From Sycobia sp. Sy_11 (taxonomy: Eukaryota; Arthropoda; Insecta; Hymenoptera; Epichrysomallidae), in NCBI GenBank assembly GCA_018907035.1, contig JACCIC010000096.1, positions 248,001 through 312,000 of the forward strand: a DNA stretch of 64,000 nt. Reading direction: 5' to 3'. Each line of letters opens with the position of its first letter. The first letter of the stretch is position 1. The notes under the pieces were generated by a model. The model did no database searches. It saw nothing but the letters and a program-made list of their open reading frames with translations, and was not told the DNA's origin. Below, piece by piece: positions 52,640-64,000 of the stretch. The position numbers and the translations under genes are program-made.

Positions 52640-55600
52640 AATGTATATATATACATATTTGATACTTTATTAGTACAAGTTACACACATTGAAAATATTC
52701 AATAAATACAAATCAGACGGCTGCGTCAGTCCGTTACGCAGGTCGAATGGGAGACATCATTTGAGTCTGCACACTAAGGCTGCACTCTTTTATTCTAGAA
52801 GAAATATTTTACGGAATAGGATTCTTTTTATTGCATATAACAAATTTTGAAATTTAGAAAAAAAATATTAAAATAAAATAGTTTTCTGCTTCCTAATACT
52901 TTTTTAATTATAAATTAATTTAAAACCACAAATTGCATTTGTACCTGTTAAATAATATTTAAATGAATTTTTTTTTAAATCTTGCTGAATTAATATATAA
53001 ATTTATATACAATACAATTTTTTATATATATACAACACACGGAAATGTACTTTTTGAATATCTCTTTTATTTTATATAATTTATTCGTAGTGCTATACAC
53101 TAAAATCTGAACAGTAAAGATAGAAAAAGAGACAGTTTTTATTTCTAGATTTTTGTCGAAAATTGAGATATTTTCTTCACAAAAAACTCTGCGATTGGTA
53201 AATTTACATATTGTAGTTAAAGGTATTGCTGAGGCCATTAATTAAAAAAGTTTGAGGATTTACTGATTTAGTTATATATCTAAAAAAACATTGTACTAGC
53301 CTCTTTTAGTATGACGAGGGCTTTATTGCAGTTTCGCAGACAATTAAAGTAAAATATTTTTTTAAATAAATTTAAGTACATAAAATATTAAATTAAATTA
53401 AATAAATTATTGTTTACCGTTAGAAATTCTTTTAATTTTAAAATCTTTTGTTTTTGATTAGCGCCTATAAGTTTAGTTGTATCTTTCTGATATTGTTCAA
53501 GTATATTGATTGGTGGTAGCCGATCCTCTTGCTTGTCACTGCTTCATCCCGAGTTGGATTCTTCGGATTATGGAAACCGGAATAAGCAGACGCTTGTTCA
53601 CCATTAGACTGACTCGCTAACGGTAGTAACAAATTTTAATATGTTCTTGAGACAGATAGAGGGAATTCCCAGTTTTTCATTGCATTGGCTCTTCGTTTTT
53701 CGTCATTTTTTGTTTTAATTTTCTCTACAACTGATAAATTTGGCAATTCCTAATTTTCAATGTAGTAAATTTACTTGCTGATAAAACTCTATCTGATCTT
53801 GTGGTGCTGATTGAGTGTTTTCCGAATCATTGTTAATGTAGATGTGCGTCTTTTCCTTTCAATCTATTCATCATCTGTGTCTATTGAATCTTAGTGAGTT
53901 GGGTATTGATTGATTATCTGTTTCGATTTTCCAATGTATTTTAAGTTTGGAGCATGGTTCGCTCTCTTATTTTTTAATACTTTAATAAATTCCTTATCCA
54001 TAGGAAACTCTCATACACTCCAAAGGAGTTCATTATTTTACTTTCTATGATTATCAGCTGCTGATCACTTTAATTCCTTTTTGTTTAACAGTCTTCATCT
54101 TGCATAATGGAGTTCGCAATTTACGAAGCTCACCTGTTAAGGGTATTTCGGTGTAGATAGTGGTTTGAAATTTTACTACCTTTTTTTAAATACTTAATAA
54201 TTAAGACATTATCTTCATTTTTATTTGAAATGAAAATATAAATCTGCAATTTATTCATGTATATATATCTCGCGATATGTTACATTGAACTTTGATGCTC
54301 TTTATGTAATCTATAACTTTAGTACAAGCTTATCACCGTATTGATAGGCTCTGTGACAGGTACAGAACTTGAGCTTCTGCCTATTCGGAGGTTGAAAGTT
54401 GAACGTGGCATGTAGGGTATCCCTAAAATGGCTTGGTGTTTCAAAATCGGCATTTTCTTAATATGAAAATCTATTCATTTTTTTCTTCTACAGATCTGTT
54501 ACACTACTATTATGATCTTTAGTATCTGAAGATGAAATATAATTAACATCTATTTCTATCTCCTGTGTATTTGAAGTCCAATATTTTATCTTCTTCTTGA
54601 TTTCGTTCATTTTTACTTAAAACATTGCTTTATTAGCAGCTAAATATGAATAATGGTGAGCAAAAAAGCGCACATAGTTATGTCGAACAGCCGGTTGATC
54701 ATATTTAGAGCTAGTGCACCGAATAAAAGTAAAGACAGAACATGAACAACATGAATAGAAAAGAGATGAAATGGAAATATCGATATTGACCGAAAAACTT
54801 TTCCCATTACGAGCCTGGACGGTCTTATTGATAGATTTCACGGTACATTCAGAATATTTATTTATCTTCGAAAACTTAATCATTTTTGTTTAATTCCTTG
54901 AATATGATCTGCACAGCAATTTTCTGCCATTAGAAGTAAATAAAATTATCAAATTCATTAATAAATAAATAAATAAATTAAAGACAATATTACTCATCTG
55001 TTTTACTTGTAAGTATATTAGTTTATTAAAGATATCGACAGAGACAGAGCAATTAGCTGATTCGTTGACGTCACGAGAAAAATGAGTCAATCATAATGCC
55101 TTTTGGTAGCCTATAATACAATTTTAAATTTTAATTATTGATTTTAATTATTAATCAGTAACAAAACTTAAACATTTTAACAAAAGTATTCTTACCAGCT
55201 TATACTTTTTTGTAAAAGTAAGAAAATGATAAGTTTTTCAATCTTCCCCTATTCTTGCTTTTGGACTTGGAATATTCAATTTCTATATAACATGCTTTAA
55301 TTCTCAGATGATTTTCAAAGTAATAGATTTCGCTTTTTTCGAATCCAGGATCAAAAAGTATATTTCCATTTTAAAAAATCATTTTGACGATAAAATAATC
55401 TGGAATATAGATATAAAAATTAAGGGAATTAGCACTAATGGATGTGGTCCCCTCTTTTCCCTTCATATTTATTTGAACTATTTTTTGTCTATTTTACTTA
55501 GATTCCAAATAATTCAATTGAAGCGACTAAAATATCCCACCTTGTATATTTCCTTTTGTATGCGATTTACTTGTTGTACGGTCTTCTGTATGATATATAC
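52640..55600. other. Intergenic, no gene recognised
   Basis: AT-rich with moderately GC-richer patches near 52.7 and 53.5-53.6 kb. On the minus strand 53.5-54.1 kb has stop-interrupted Lys/Arg-rich frames that may be a dead transposon ORF, but I could not assign them. Confidence 0.3.
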
Positions 55601-55819
55601 TTGGGAGGTTTAAAACACAGTTTTAATAAATTATTTTTAATATATATCTTAATAACGATACAAATAGCCACCTTGTACAGCGAATTACAATAATGCCTTT
55701 GCGTCAACAGCGCCTTATATCTTATGTCAAGTCGGCGATAAGCCCCATTCGTCGATCGCAGCCTAAACACTTCGCGCAGCCGGACGGTCGGAGAACCCAG
55801 GTGGTAATCTGACACCGTC

Positions 55820-56093
55820 CAAACCTCTTTCGTAAAATCTCAAGATTTTCCTCCGACTAATATTTGATCACCTTATTTGTAAATCATATAAAAATCAGTT
55901 TTCAGGAAAATCTTCGATTTTACCCGTCATGGTACGGATCAATTGCTTTTATGGAAGCATAACCAGTCAAACCTCTTTCGTAAAATCTCAAGATTTTCCT
56001 CCGACTAATATTTGATCACCTTATTTGTAAATCATATAGAAGTCAGTTTTTAGGAAAATCTTCGGTTTTACCCGTCATGGTACGGATCAATTG
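55820..56093. repeat. Two direct copies of a 126-bp unit, each with inverted ends
   Basis: Copies at 55820-55945 and 55968-56093 differ at only a few positions. Each unit carries CGTAAAATCTCAAGATTTTC near its start and the near-complement AGGAAAATCTTCGATTTTAC near its end. Confidence 0.9.
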
Positions 56094-56924
56094 TATACCT
56101 TAGTTGTATACAGTTTGTGGCCTTTAACGAAGGTTTGCTCGCGATCCTGACTTCAATAATTAATTAATTTCAATTCAAACACAATTAAATTAATTCATTG
56201 AGTCCAATTCCAAAATTCAAATTATATCTTATAAAATAAGATTTCAAATCGCCAACCGATGATTTCGTTAAGCATTATTCAATATCTCGTGTGTACTTAC
56301 ATATCATTTATAAACAGTTTTTATAATTCGTGCGGCGCCGTTTTGTCCGAGGAGATCGCATAACATTTCTTACTCATATATTCTCCCACAAATACAATAT
56401 TCATGAATCTTTTATTTACATTACTTCCCATCTTAAAAGTGAACATTTCTCGCAATATAATTTATAACTATATTTAGTTACAAAAGAAATACTAAACCTA
56501 TGTATATAATGGCAACGCGATATTATAAAAATTTCTTAAAAACTATTACGCATTATTTTAATATGTACCAGATTAAATAATTCCAAAAATCGAAATCACA
56601 AATTAATTTTATCTTTATACTTCTACTTTCTTAAACTATAAACATATAACATAAACTATGACATGACCAACGGCTATAAAGAAAATATCTTATTTTAAAT
56701 TTGAATTCAAACAATATTAAAACATTTCACGTAGAACTAATTATAATAATAGCTAAATTGGAATCGATTAATAAACTTTATTTTAGAAATTATAAACGCT
56801 GAAGGCTTAATATTAATTTTTACATCTAGTTTCGATTCTGTTCGTAACAACGGTCTTCTGTAATTATCATAATATCTGGTCTAAATTATCGGTCCTTATA
56901 ATATAATATATTAATTAAAATAAT

Positions 56925-57180
56925 GACAGTCAGACTGTCTTTGTTTATTATCACCCCCAAAAATCTGAAATAAAACTTAATTCAATTAAATTAAAAATTA
57001 AAACTAATAAATTAAAATAATAATAAAATAAAATAATATAAACTAAAATAAAAATAATAAAAATAATAAACTATATTCTATGTTATAGAAAAGGACAATC
57101 CGAGTGCCTCCATCACCTCATTTCCTCCTTTGGTGCTCGACGTTTCGAACCGCTACGATTCATCCTCAGGAACTAAAGTG
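56925..57180 (-). repeat. GACAGTC-family copy with a hammerhead-like box
   Basis: Starts TAATGACAGTCAGACTGTCT, followed by an A/T tract, then TATATTCTATGTTATAGAAA and CACCTC, as in the 35.9 kb spacer. At 57132-57175 the minus strand has CTGAGGATGA, a 6-bp stem (GAATCG/CGGTTC) and GAAACGTC, a looser version of the hammerhead core. Confidence 0.6.
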
Positions 57181-59748
57181 GGAATTAATATCTAGTCTAA
57201 GCCAATAGAGTAGATTTTATTTAGAATGATAAAAGTAATAAGAACATTTGAAGAAAATTAGAGAATAAATATGAATAATTATTGTTCTATGCTATTCGGT
57301 AAAATATTTTTGAATGTTTTTTAAAAATAGAAAAAAATTATGTATTATTGTATATATTATTATACATTTACAAAAATAATAAGGTAAAAACCGCCTCTTG
57401 AAAACTTTTCATTCTCAAAAGAATACATTCTTCAAGAATGTAAAATAAAAAATTGCTTAAAACACAAGTATTTGCTATTCTATTCAACCTTCATGTGATG
57501 TTGACTCTTCTTTTATATCTATTAGTAAAAACCGTAATGTTTTAAAGAATAAAATATTTAAATATTAAATTATTGTAACTTATTGTAAATACTGCAGAAT
57601 TTCCAGTTCATGAGATTCATCAAATCTCATGAAAATAAGAATGTTTCTAACATTTGATAACTAGAAATTATAAATACAATTTTTAAAACATTTTTCTTTC
57701 CGCACGATTCGATTAATCTACTTGAAACATCGATTTTGAATAAACATAAATGAACGGCAACATGAATTAAAATTAGAAATAATTCTATACTTAGGTGTAC
57801 TTGTTTTTATTAAAAAAAGGATATTTTTTGTAGATCGTTGAAAATTGACCCCCTTAACTTTTATGCAACCTGAAAATGAACATTTAAGTACAGATGAAAA
57901 AAAAACATTTATTTTAACACAGCCGAAAACTTCTTAATAGTTGTATAATTATCCCTCAGTTTACAGCGAGCAAATAGAATTCATAAACTAATAAGGAGAG
58001 AAAGCCAGAGTTTAAATGCTGTTGCTACATTTATAAAGTTTTCAATATAGATAAATATCAGTAGTAATCTAATGAGATGTATTTTTTATAGAAAATCCGA
58101 GTATGTAATTTTTTTCGTAATTTGAAGTGAAAAAAAAGTAACTCTTGAAAACGTTATATTATAGTCTATCAGCAGTTTCTAAAAAAAATCAAAATAGTTG
58201 TAACACGTAATTATATATGTTTTATAGGGACTTACCATTCTTTTAAAAGGAAATATTCACATATTCAATACAAATTCTAATAAGTTAAATAAAGCTACGG
58301 GGATAACAGATTTAGCACTCATGAAACTCAACGGATTAAAAATTACTTTATTTGAGTAAAGTGAAGTGATCATAATATAATGTGAGTTACGATAAATCAA
58401 TTTTCAAATCATTTAACAAAAATATACTTAATTAATAATTTTACTTACTTGCGCTTATTAAATAATAACTAATTAGTAACGTTTTATCATCTATTTATTT
58501 AAAAATCGTGTGTTCTCACTTATGACATAATATACGCGCAGCGTCTTCTTAAACACTGGGGCTCGGTTTTATTAAATCATTCCATTTCTCATAACAACTG
58601 TAGTGCTAGAAAATAAATTCTAAAATTCTTATTTTTAAACAGATTCTATAAAAATATGTTTTATTTTATAAAAAGTTTTCTCATTATGACTCCCGAGATC
58701 GCAAAATATGCAACTTTAAATATACTATCTAATAAAATCCCAGTTTTTTATCGCAAATCAATATTTATTTATGTTCAATTTTCATTCCTAGATATAAATG
58801 ACGAATTTTTTTTTTCTAGCACTACTGTTTCAACAAAAATCCCTTGCATGTGCTTCTCCACTTATCTCGAGTGTACAAAACCATAAATATTAGATGCAGC
58901 AGTACAGAGGCTAAGCCTGTACTCTATGTGAAGTGTCGAACAATCTGGATAAGTAGTAAACAAGGATAATTTTATATCAGAGGATGTGCACGTGCTGAGT
59001 TATTAGTCTCATACTATATGCGCACAAAATACTTATGTAATATATAAATTTGAAGGAACATATTTTTGCTCTAGTGAATCAGAGAAATATCAATTTTCAT
59101 TTCGAACGTAAAAGAAAAAACATTAAAAAAATTTATATTTTTTTCTTTTGATATTCATTAAATATGAACTACATATATTATTTGTACAATTTTGACTTTT
59201 ATAATTAAAAGAACGTTAATTTTATATGGCGCGCGATAAATTTTATCATACAAAATAAAAAATGCAAGAAGGCGTTTACGGCTTCGCATGGCTTGCATAT
59301 AAATTCACAGATTAACGAGTTGTTACTAACCCGTTTTTCTTACTTATAAATTTAATTTTTTACTTTATTAATCACATCTTTCTTCCCTTTAATGAAAAGT
59401 TCGCTTTGTAGTATCCTAAGTGTATGTGTCGGAGTGTGTGTGTGTATATATATATATAACTCTAAGTAGAAATTTATCTCATAAATCGATTATGCAATAA
59501 TATAATACGTAGAATATTCGACATTGATCCAGCAATTCTACTCTCACATCCAAGACTCGATTACGCAATATTTTATTAATAATACAAAGTGAATGCGATC
59601 TTTAATTAAAAAAAAAAATTTGTTCCGAATCGCAACTCTATAAAGGCATCGATTTTTCTGGCTACTTGTTAGTTAAACTAGAGTGGTTATCACACGCTGG
59701 ACTATCACCGTTTCTTTTGGCTTCCGAGTAAACGATGATACTTTATAT
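57181..59748. other. Intergenic; 3' flank of the kintoun-like gene
   Basis: AT-rich with no recognised gene. A GT/AT microsatellite lies at about 59435-59457. The single open plus-strand frame at 58656-58886 has no family features. Confidence 0.4.
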
Positions 59749-62700
59749 TTAAATGTCGAGGTCGAACAATAAATCGTTTTTACATTCGGACGATTTCCAT
59801 ACTTCGTCACCGTCAGAATTGGTCTCAGTCTCATGTTTTTCCTCGTTCTTGTTCAGAGGTGTGTTCGAGCCCGCTTTACGTGGCGAACGTTGAATCTGTA
59901 TATTGGCAGTTTTTTTCTGAATCCCTGAGTGCTTGCTATTCTGATGGAGAATAGGCCGAACCGCGTCGGAAGAATCGCGCTCCGGCGGATTTTTGACCTC
60001 AATTTTGTACTTGTCGCGTTCATCAGTTTCCGAGTTCTCGCTCTCGCTTAGACGTCGTTCGAGGGCTCGTTTTTTGTTTTTCAGTTTCCGTTGATTTTTC
60101 TTACGTTGACCAAGAATGCTTGAATTCGATCTGAAACCAACGATTTACGAATTAATACATCAATTTCCAATTAATGTAAGGTGAGAATATAAATGTATAC
60201 GTAATATTAATATATTCAGTATTAATGGTATTATATATGTTTTTTAATGATGAAAAAGCCAGAATTTTTAAATGTATTAATAAAAAATATGAGGATAAGA
60301 AAATGACCGGGCATAAAGCAACTATATAGGAGTAACAATCAACAACACTCTTATATGTACTGTAATGGGAAACTGAACCTTTTCTTAATTTTCTTATTAA
60401 ATTATGATTGATTGTAAAATAATAAACTTTGTTTAACAGTTTTTTTATTTATTGTGTTTTTTAAATCAATTAGTTGTGGCTTAAAGAAGAAAACCTTAAT
60501 TTGAAACGAAATCCTATGGATGGCGTAGCTGATCAGGTGCAAATATATAGCAAATACATCTTATATTTAGGCTCTATGAAACATTAGACTGTTAATTTAA
60601 TATTTATGGCATTGGTGCAGAAAGTCGATTACAAGCACTTTAATCAATCTTTACTTTATTGTTAACCAAAAATTAACATTGAGATCTGTCCTTCTAATGA
60701 ATTAATGTTGTGCCTTAAAAACAGGGAAGACTTAAATTCTGGTGCATTAGGTTGTCGTATTCATGAGATATCTAGGTATGAAACTAATCACTGACGTCAT
60801 CCTAATGACTTTTATTGAAATCGGAATTTAATATTTACACAATTTTAATACTCAATAAAATTTAAATAAATAATTTAAAATTATAGATAAAAAATTAATT
60901 TAATTAATTAATTAATCAAGAAAAATTCATTTTAGCTGACGAAGTTTCGTCCTCCATTAATGGTTCTTTTATTAATTACATAATTTACTTATATTATTCA
61001 GCATTAATGAATAATAATTTTGAAATAATCTTGAACATTAAAATAATACTAAAAATTTCTAATATTTTTTTTCTAAATACATATAAATTTTAATGTGTAG
61101 AGATAATTGATTAAATTGATAATTGATTGCAAAATTAAACACCTTATTCAAACTTCAGATATAAGTGCGAATCTTTTTTAGTCAAAGTTGAACATTGTTT
61201 AAGCAACAATTTTTTAATTCATAAAGTAAAAAAATATTTTATATGTAACAAATTATTTTTGAAAATATATACCAGTCCAAGAAAAAAATTTTCTAAATTT
61301 TCCCAATCCAATTTTGATCATCCTCCGAAAATGTTTAAATGTTTAAATATTAAAAGTTATGTAAATATTAAAAGTATTTAAAAGTTATGATTTTTTGAAA
61401 TTCAGATTTCATTATTTTTTGAAGAACCTTGACTATTTTTAAAATTCAAAATATTTGTTTAAACCTTACTTAATGATTTTGAATAATTTAAATTCAATAA
61501 TTTTTTTAATTAATAATTCTTTTATCAATAAATTACTGGCCCTTTATTTAAGAGCAAATCATATAGTTTCGGAACCTTTATTAGTCGATTATGTTTAGGG
61601 TTAAATCATCCAGAATCAGTGGTTAAGGTTTAAACAGACAATGAATTTTAATTTTCCAAAAGTATTAATTAATTACGATTTTAAAAGAAGTCAAAGTTGC
61701 TTAAACTAAGATAAAATCTGAATGTCAAAAAATTATAATTTGTTAAGCATGCATTTTTGGAGAATGAACTTTAGAAGCTCACTTGCTAAAAAAGCCTACA
61801 TTTTCTCTCGGATATAAAATATTACATTTTTTAATTATTTAAATAAGTGTAGTTTAAACATTACTGTATCCTGTTTAATAAAAAATCTCCGAATTCGCAT
61901 TCAGTAGATAAAAATTCATAAGAAAAATTTTTTTACTCGAAAAGACATTCTTGTAAACGGGGAGATATGAGTCAAAAACATTTACGAAAACAATTTTCGT
62001 AAAATAGGCAAAAGTACAGATAGTGAAAAAATTTAATCAATCTTTTCCTATTATATAAATAGAAGAATAATTAGGTTTCTTTGAGGAATTCAAAGTAGAA
62101 ATTTCAGAATAGAAAATATTTAATATTTAAGTATTATTTATTAATTTCAAATTTGCTGTTTATTTTAGTTTGAATCATAATTGCATAGTCATTAAATATG
62201 TATTAACATTGTATATTAATTAATTGACGAAAAGTATAAAAACTTTAGACTTATATGTAAAAAAATTAATCAATACTTGTAAATATCAATATTCGAATTC
62301 AAATGGATAATATTCCGTGTAAGCAATTACATTTTACTTAGCGGATGGTTCTATTACGAAAATATTCTAAAATTACCATTACAACTGAATTATTATCAAT
62401 TTATTAGTATCAATATTAATATTTAATACTTTGATATCTTGTAGATTTTATTTTTCTCTATAAACAGAACGTTACAGCCGTTTGACTTTCTCTTTTATGA
62501 ACAAAAGAATGATTGTGTTTCGACGTTTAATAAAAATATAGTAAATACTTTAACAATAGTTCAATAAAATATATTATTTTTCATCTTCATTATGTTAGTA
62601 TTATTAAGTAAACAGGATTATTATATTTTTTTAAATTAAATAAATGAGGGCATTAACAATTTTGAAATTAAACTAATCGACGCCTGCAGCAAAGACTAGC

Positions 62701-64000
62701 ACAATTTATTTTGCGACAAACAGCAACACAATGCACAGTTAGCGGTGAAAAGGAGCACAACTCAAGATTTGCAACTAAAACTAGCACGATTCAATTTCCG
62801 CGACGGAAAGTAGTGCATTTTGTTCTGTGAACAAAGGTAATAGAATTCATGATTAGAGGCGAAAAATAGCACGACTCAATTATTATATCGTTTTTAAAGA
62901 AAAATTATGAATTGTACTAGTCTCCATCGCAAAAAAAGGATTGCGTTAATTTTCGACGCAAAATAACCAATTGTGTTAGTTTTCTAAGCAAAAATATGGA
63001 ATGTGCCAGTTTTTGCTGGGAGGCGTCATAATGTCGCATGTTAAAATATTATTTGTAGTTAAATAATATAAGTTTTTAATTAATGGAATAATGATTGAGA
63101 TTTATTCATGTACCGGCAGTATACACTGGAAAATAAGAGTAACAGGCCTACATATAGTACAAGATAGGATAATAGGTCTATCTTCAGGTTACACATCAGC
63201 ATCGTAGAAAGGTCCTAAGAACAAATATTTTGGTTATTTAAAACTAATTTAAAAATATCGATTCACGTTTTTAAAAATGTTTTAAATTTTTCAATAGTTA
63301 AATCTTTCTCGAAATTTTATGTTGACAAGTACTTATTGCTAACGGTTTTGATTATATCTTTTGTAGAATATAAGTTATTAATATATAACAGGGGCTGTTC
63401 ATTTACTTAAAAAATTGATTTACCCTAAAAATTTTTATAGCAATTTCAAATGAATAAAAATAAAAATAGAACATGAAAATAAAATATATTAGATATCCAT
63501 ACTTTTATATTATAATATACAGTTAACAAGTACAGTAAAGAACATTTGTAATAAATGTTAGAATAAAGTAGACCATATGTATTAAAAGTTTTTAAAAGCA
63601 GTACAATATATATGAGTATTGTTGAAATAGTGTAAATGTGTATAAATTCTTAATGAATATATGTACTAAAAAATGGGAAGATTTCTCAGAAATTTTAAGC
63701 AAGTATTTTCCTTAAATATTAATTTATAGATAAATGAAAATTAGAAGCTCACCTGTAAAGCTGACGAGAAACTACATCATTGAACCGAACAGTTTTCTTT
63801 AAACTGGAACCTTCAGACTCAGAATTCAATTCATTTAATGAGTCATTAAATGCTGTTAAAGATAATGGGGCAGTGTTATCATCAATACTTGATTCTGAAA
63901 CTGATCGTGAAAAATGTTTGTGATGAGATTTTAAAATACTTTTATATCGTCCACTTCCAATGCTACTGCCAACACTGCTAGAATGTTCATCTCCACTACT
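59749..64000 (-). CDS. Kintoun-like (DNAAF2) C-terminal region, last two exons, partial
   Basis: Exons 63753-64000 (continues beyond the window) and 59749-60130 join in phase across a 3.6 kb intron with GT-AG sites. The deduced C-terminus is Ser-rich, then has KKTVRFNDVVSRQL followed by RSNSSILGQRKKNQRKLKNK, then an acidic/basic low-complexity tail ending FDLDI. KTVRF fits the RVxF docking motif for protein phosphatase 1. This arrangement recalls the C-terminus of insect kintoun, a cytoplasmic factor for preassembly of axonemal dynein arms and a known PP1 partner in flies. The PIH domain that would prove it lies outside the window, so the name is tentative. Confidence 0.6.
60131..63752 (-). 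other. Last intron of the kintoun-like gene
   Basis: Donor GTGAGC and acceptor TTTCAG. AT-rich, with no other coding exon seen. It contains a palindromic minisatellite-like element at 62679-63028. Confidence 0.6.
62679..63028. repeat. Palindromic minisatellite-like element
   Basis: The ends GACGCCTGCAGCAAAGACTA and (as complement) GACGCCTCCCAGCAAAAACT are inverted repeats. Within, a motif like ACTAGCACAATT with a CGACGxAAA box recurs every 40-60 bp, in one orientation in the left half and the opposite in the right half. Confidence 0.6.

Noticed and set aside
58656..58886. Plus-strand 76-residue ORF
   Set aside because: AT-rich chance frame with no family features, no splice or promoter signals.
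1..64000. CRISPR arrays, bacterial operons or ribosome binding sites
   Set aside because: The genes have eukaryotic introns and mitochondrial or nuclear functions; the tandem repeats seen are microsatellites and transposon relics.

Overview
The window is insect nuclear DNA. It is strongly AT-rich, genes are split by GT-AG introns, and many decayed mariner, LINE and BEL/Pao copies lie in introns and intergenic DNA. A holometabolous insect, perhaps a hymenopteran, fits best, but the sequence does not settle the order. All gene models were built by hand from splice sites, reading-frame phase and remembered protein family features; no search was run.

Layout. (1) 1086-10108, minus strand: COX18, a mitochondrial inner-membrane insertase, in six exons with a 7.3 kb last intron. 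(2) 10934-46459, minus strand: a DNA-PKcs (PRKDC) gene in 23 exons that join in frame to 3792 codons plus stop. Landmarks along its length match vertebrate DNA-PKcs, from the N-terminal helical repeats to the FATC tail. (3) 20395-21159, plus strand: HCCS (holocytochrome c-type heme lyase), an uninterrupted reading frame inside intron 15 of PRKDC, on the opposite strand. (4) 49.1-52.6 kb: a dead BEL/Pao LTR retrotransposon. (5) 59749-64000, minus strand: the last two exons of a gene whose C-terminal region resembles kintoun (DNAAF2); the rest lies outside the window.

Transposons are concentrated in PRKDC intron 11 (25688-33259). It holds a dead 1253 bp mariner with TA target duplications inside a decayed LINE, a second mariner relic and a second LINE fragment. 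Several elements with long inverted repeats occur in introns: 21.9-22.1, 35.7-36.2 and 38.3-38.9 kb, and a more decayed pair at 4.0/6.1 kb. One dispersed family, marked by a GACAGTC-A-GACTGTC palindrome, occurs at 16.7, 32.5, 35.7-36.2 and 56.9-57.2 kb. Two of its copies carry a hammerhead-ribozyme-like motif.

The most interesting observation is in the PRKDC kinase domain. The frame is open over 3792 codons and the FATC tail is well preserved, yet the catalytic loop reads GDRRLEK where active PIKKs have GDRHxxN, and DFG reads DFA. The region matching the human ABCDE autophosphorylation cluster has no SQ or TQ. Together these suggest a DNA-PKcs kept as a scaffold with weak or no kinase activity.
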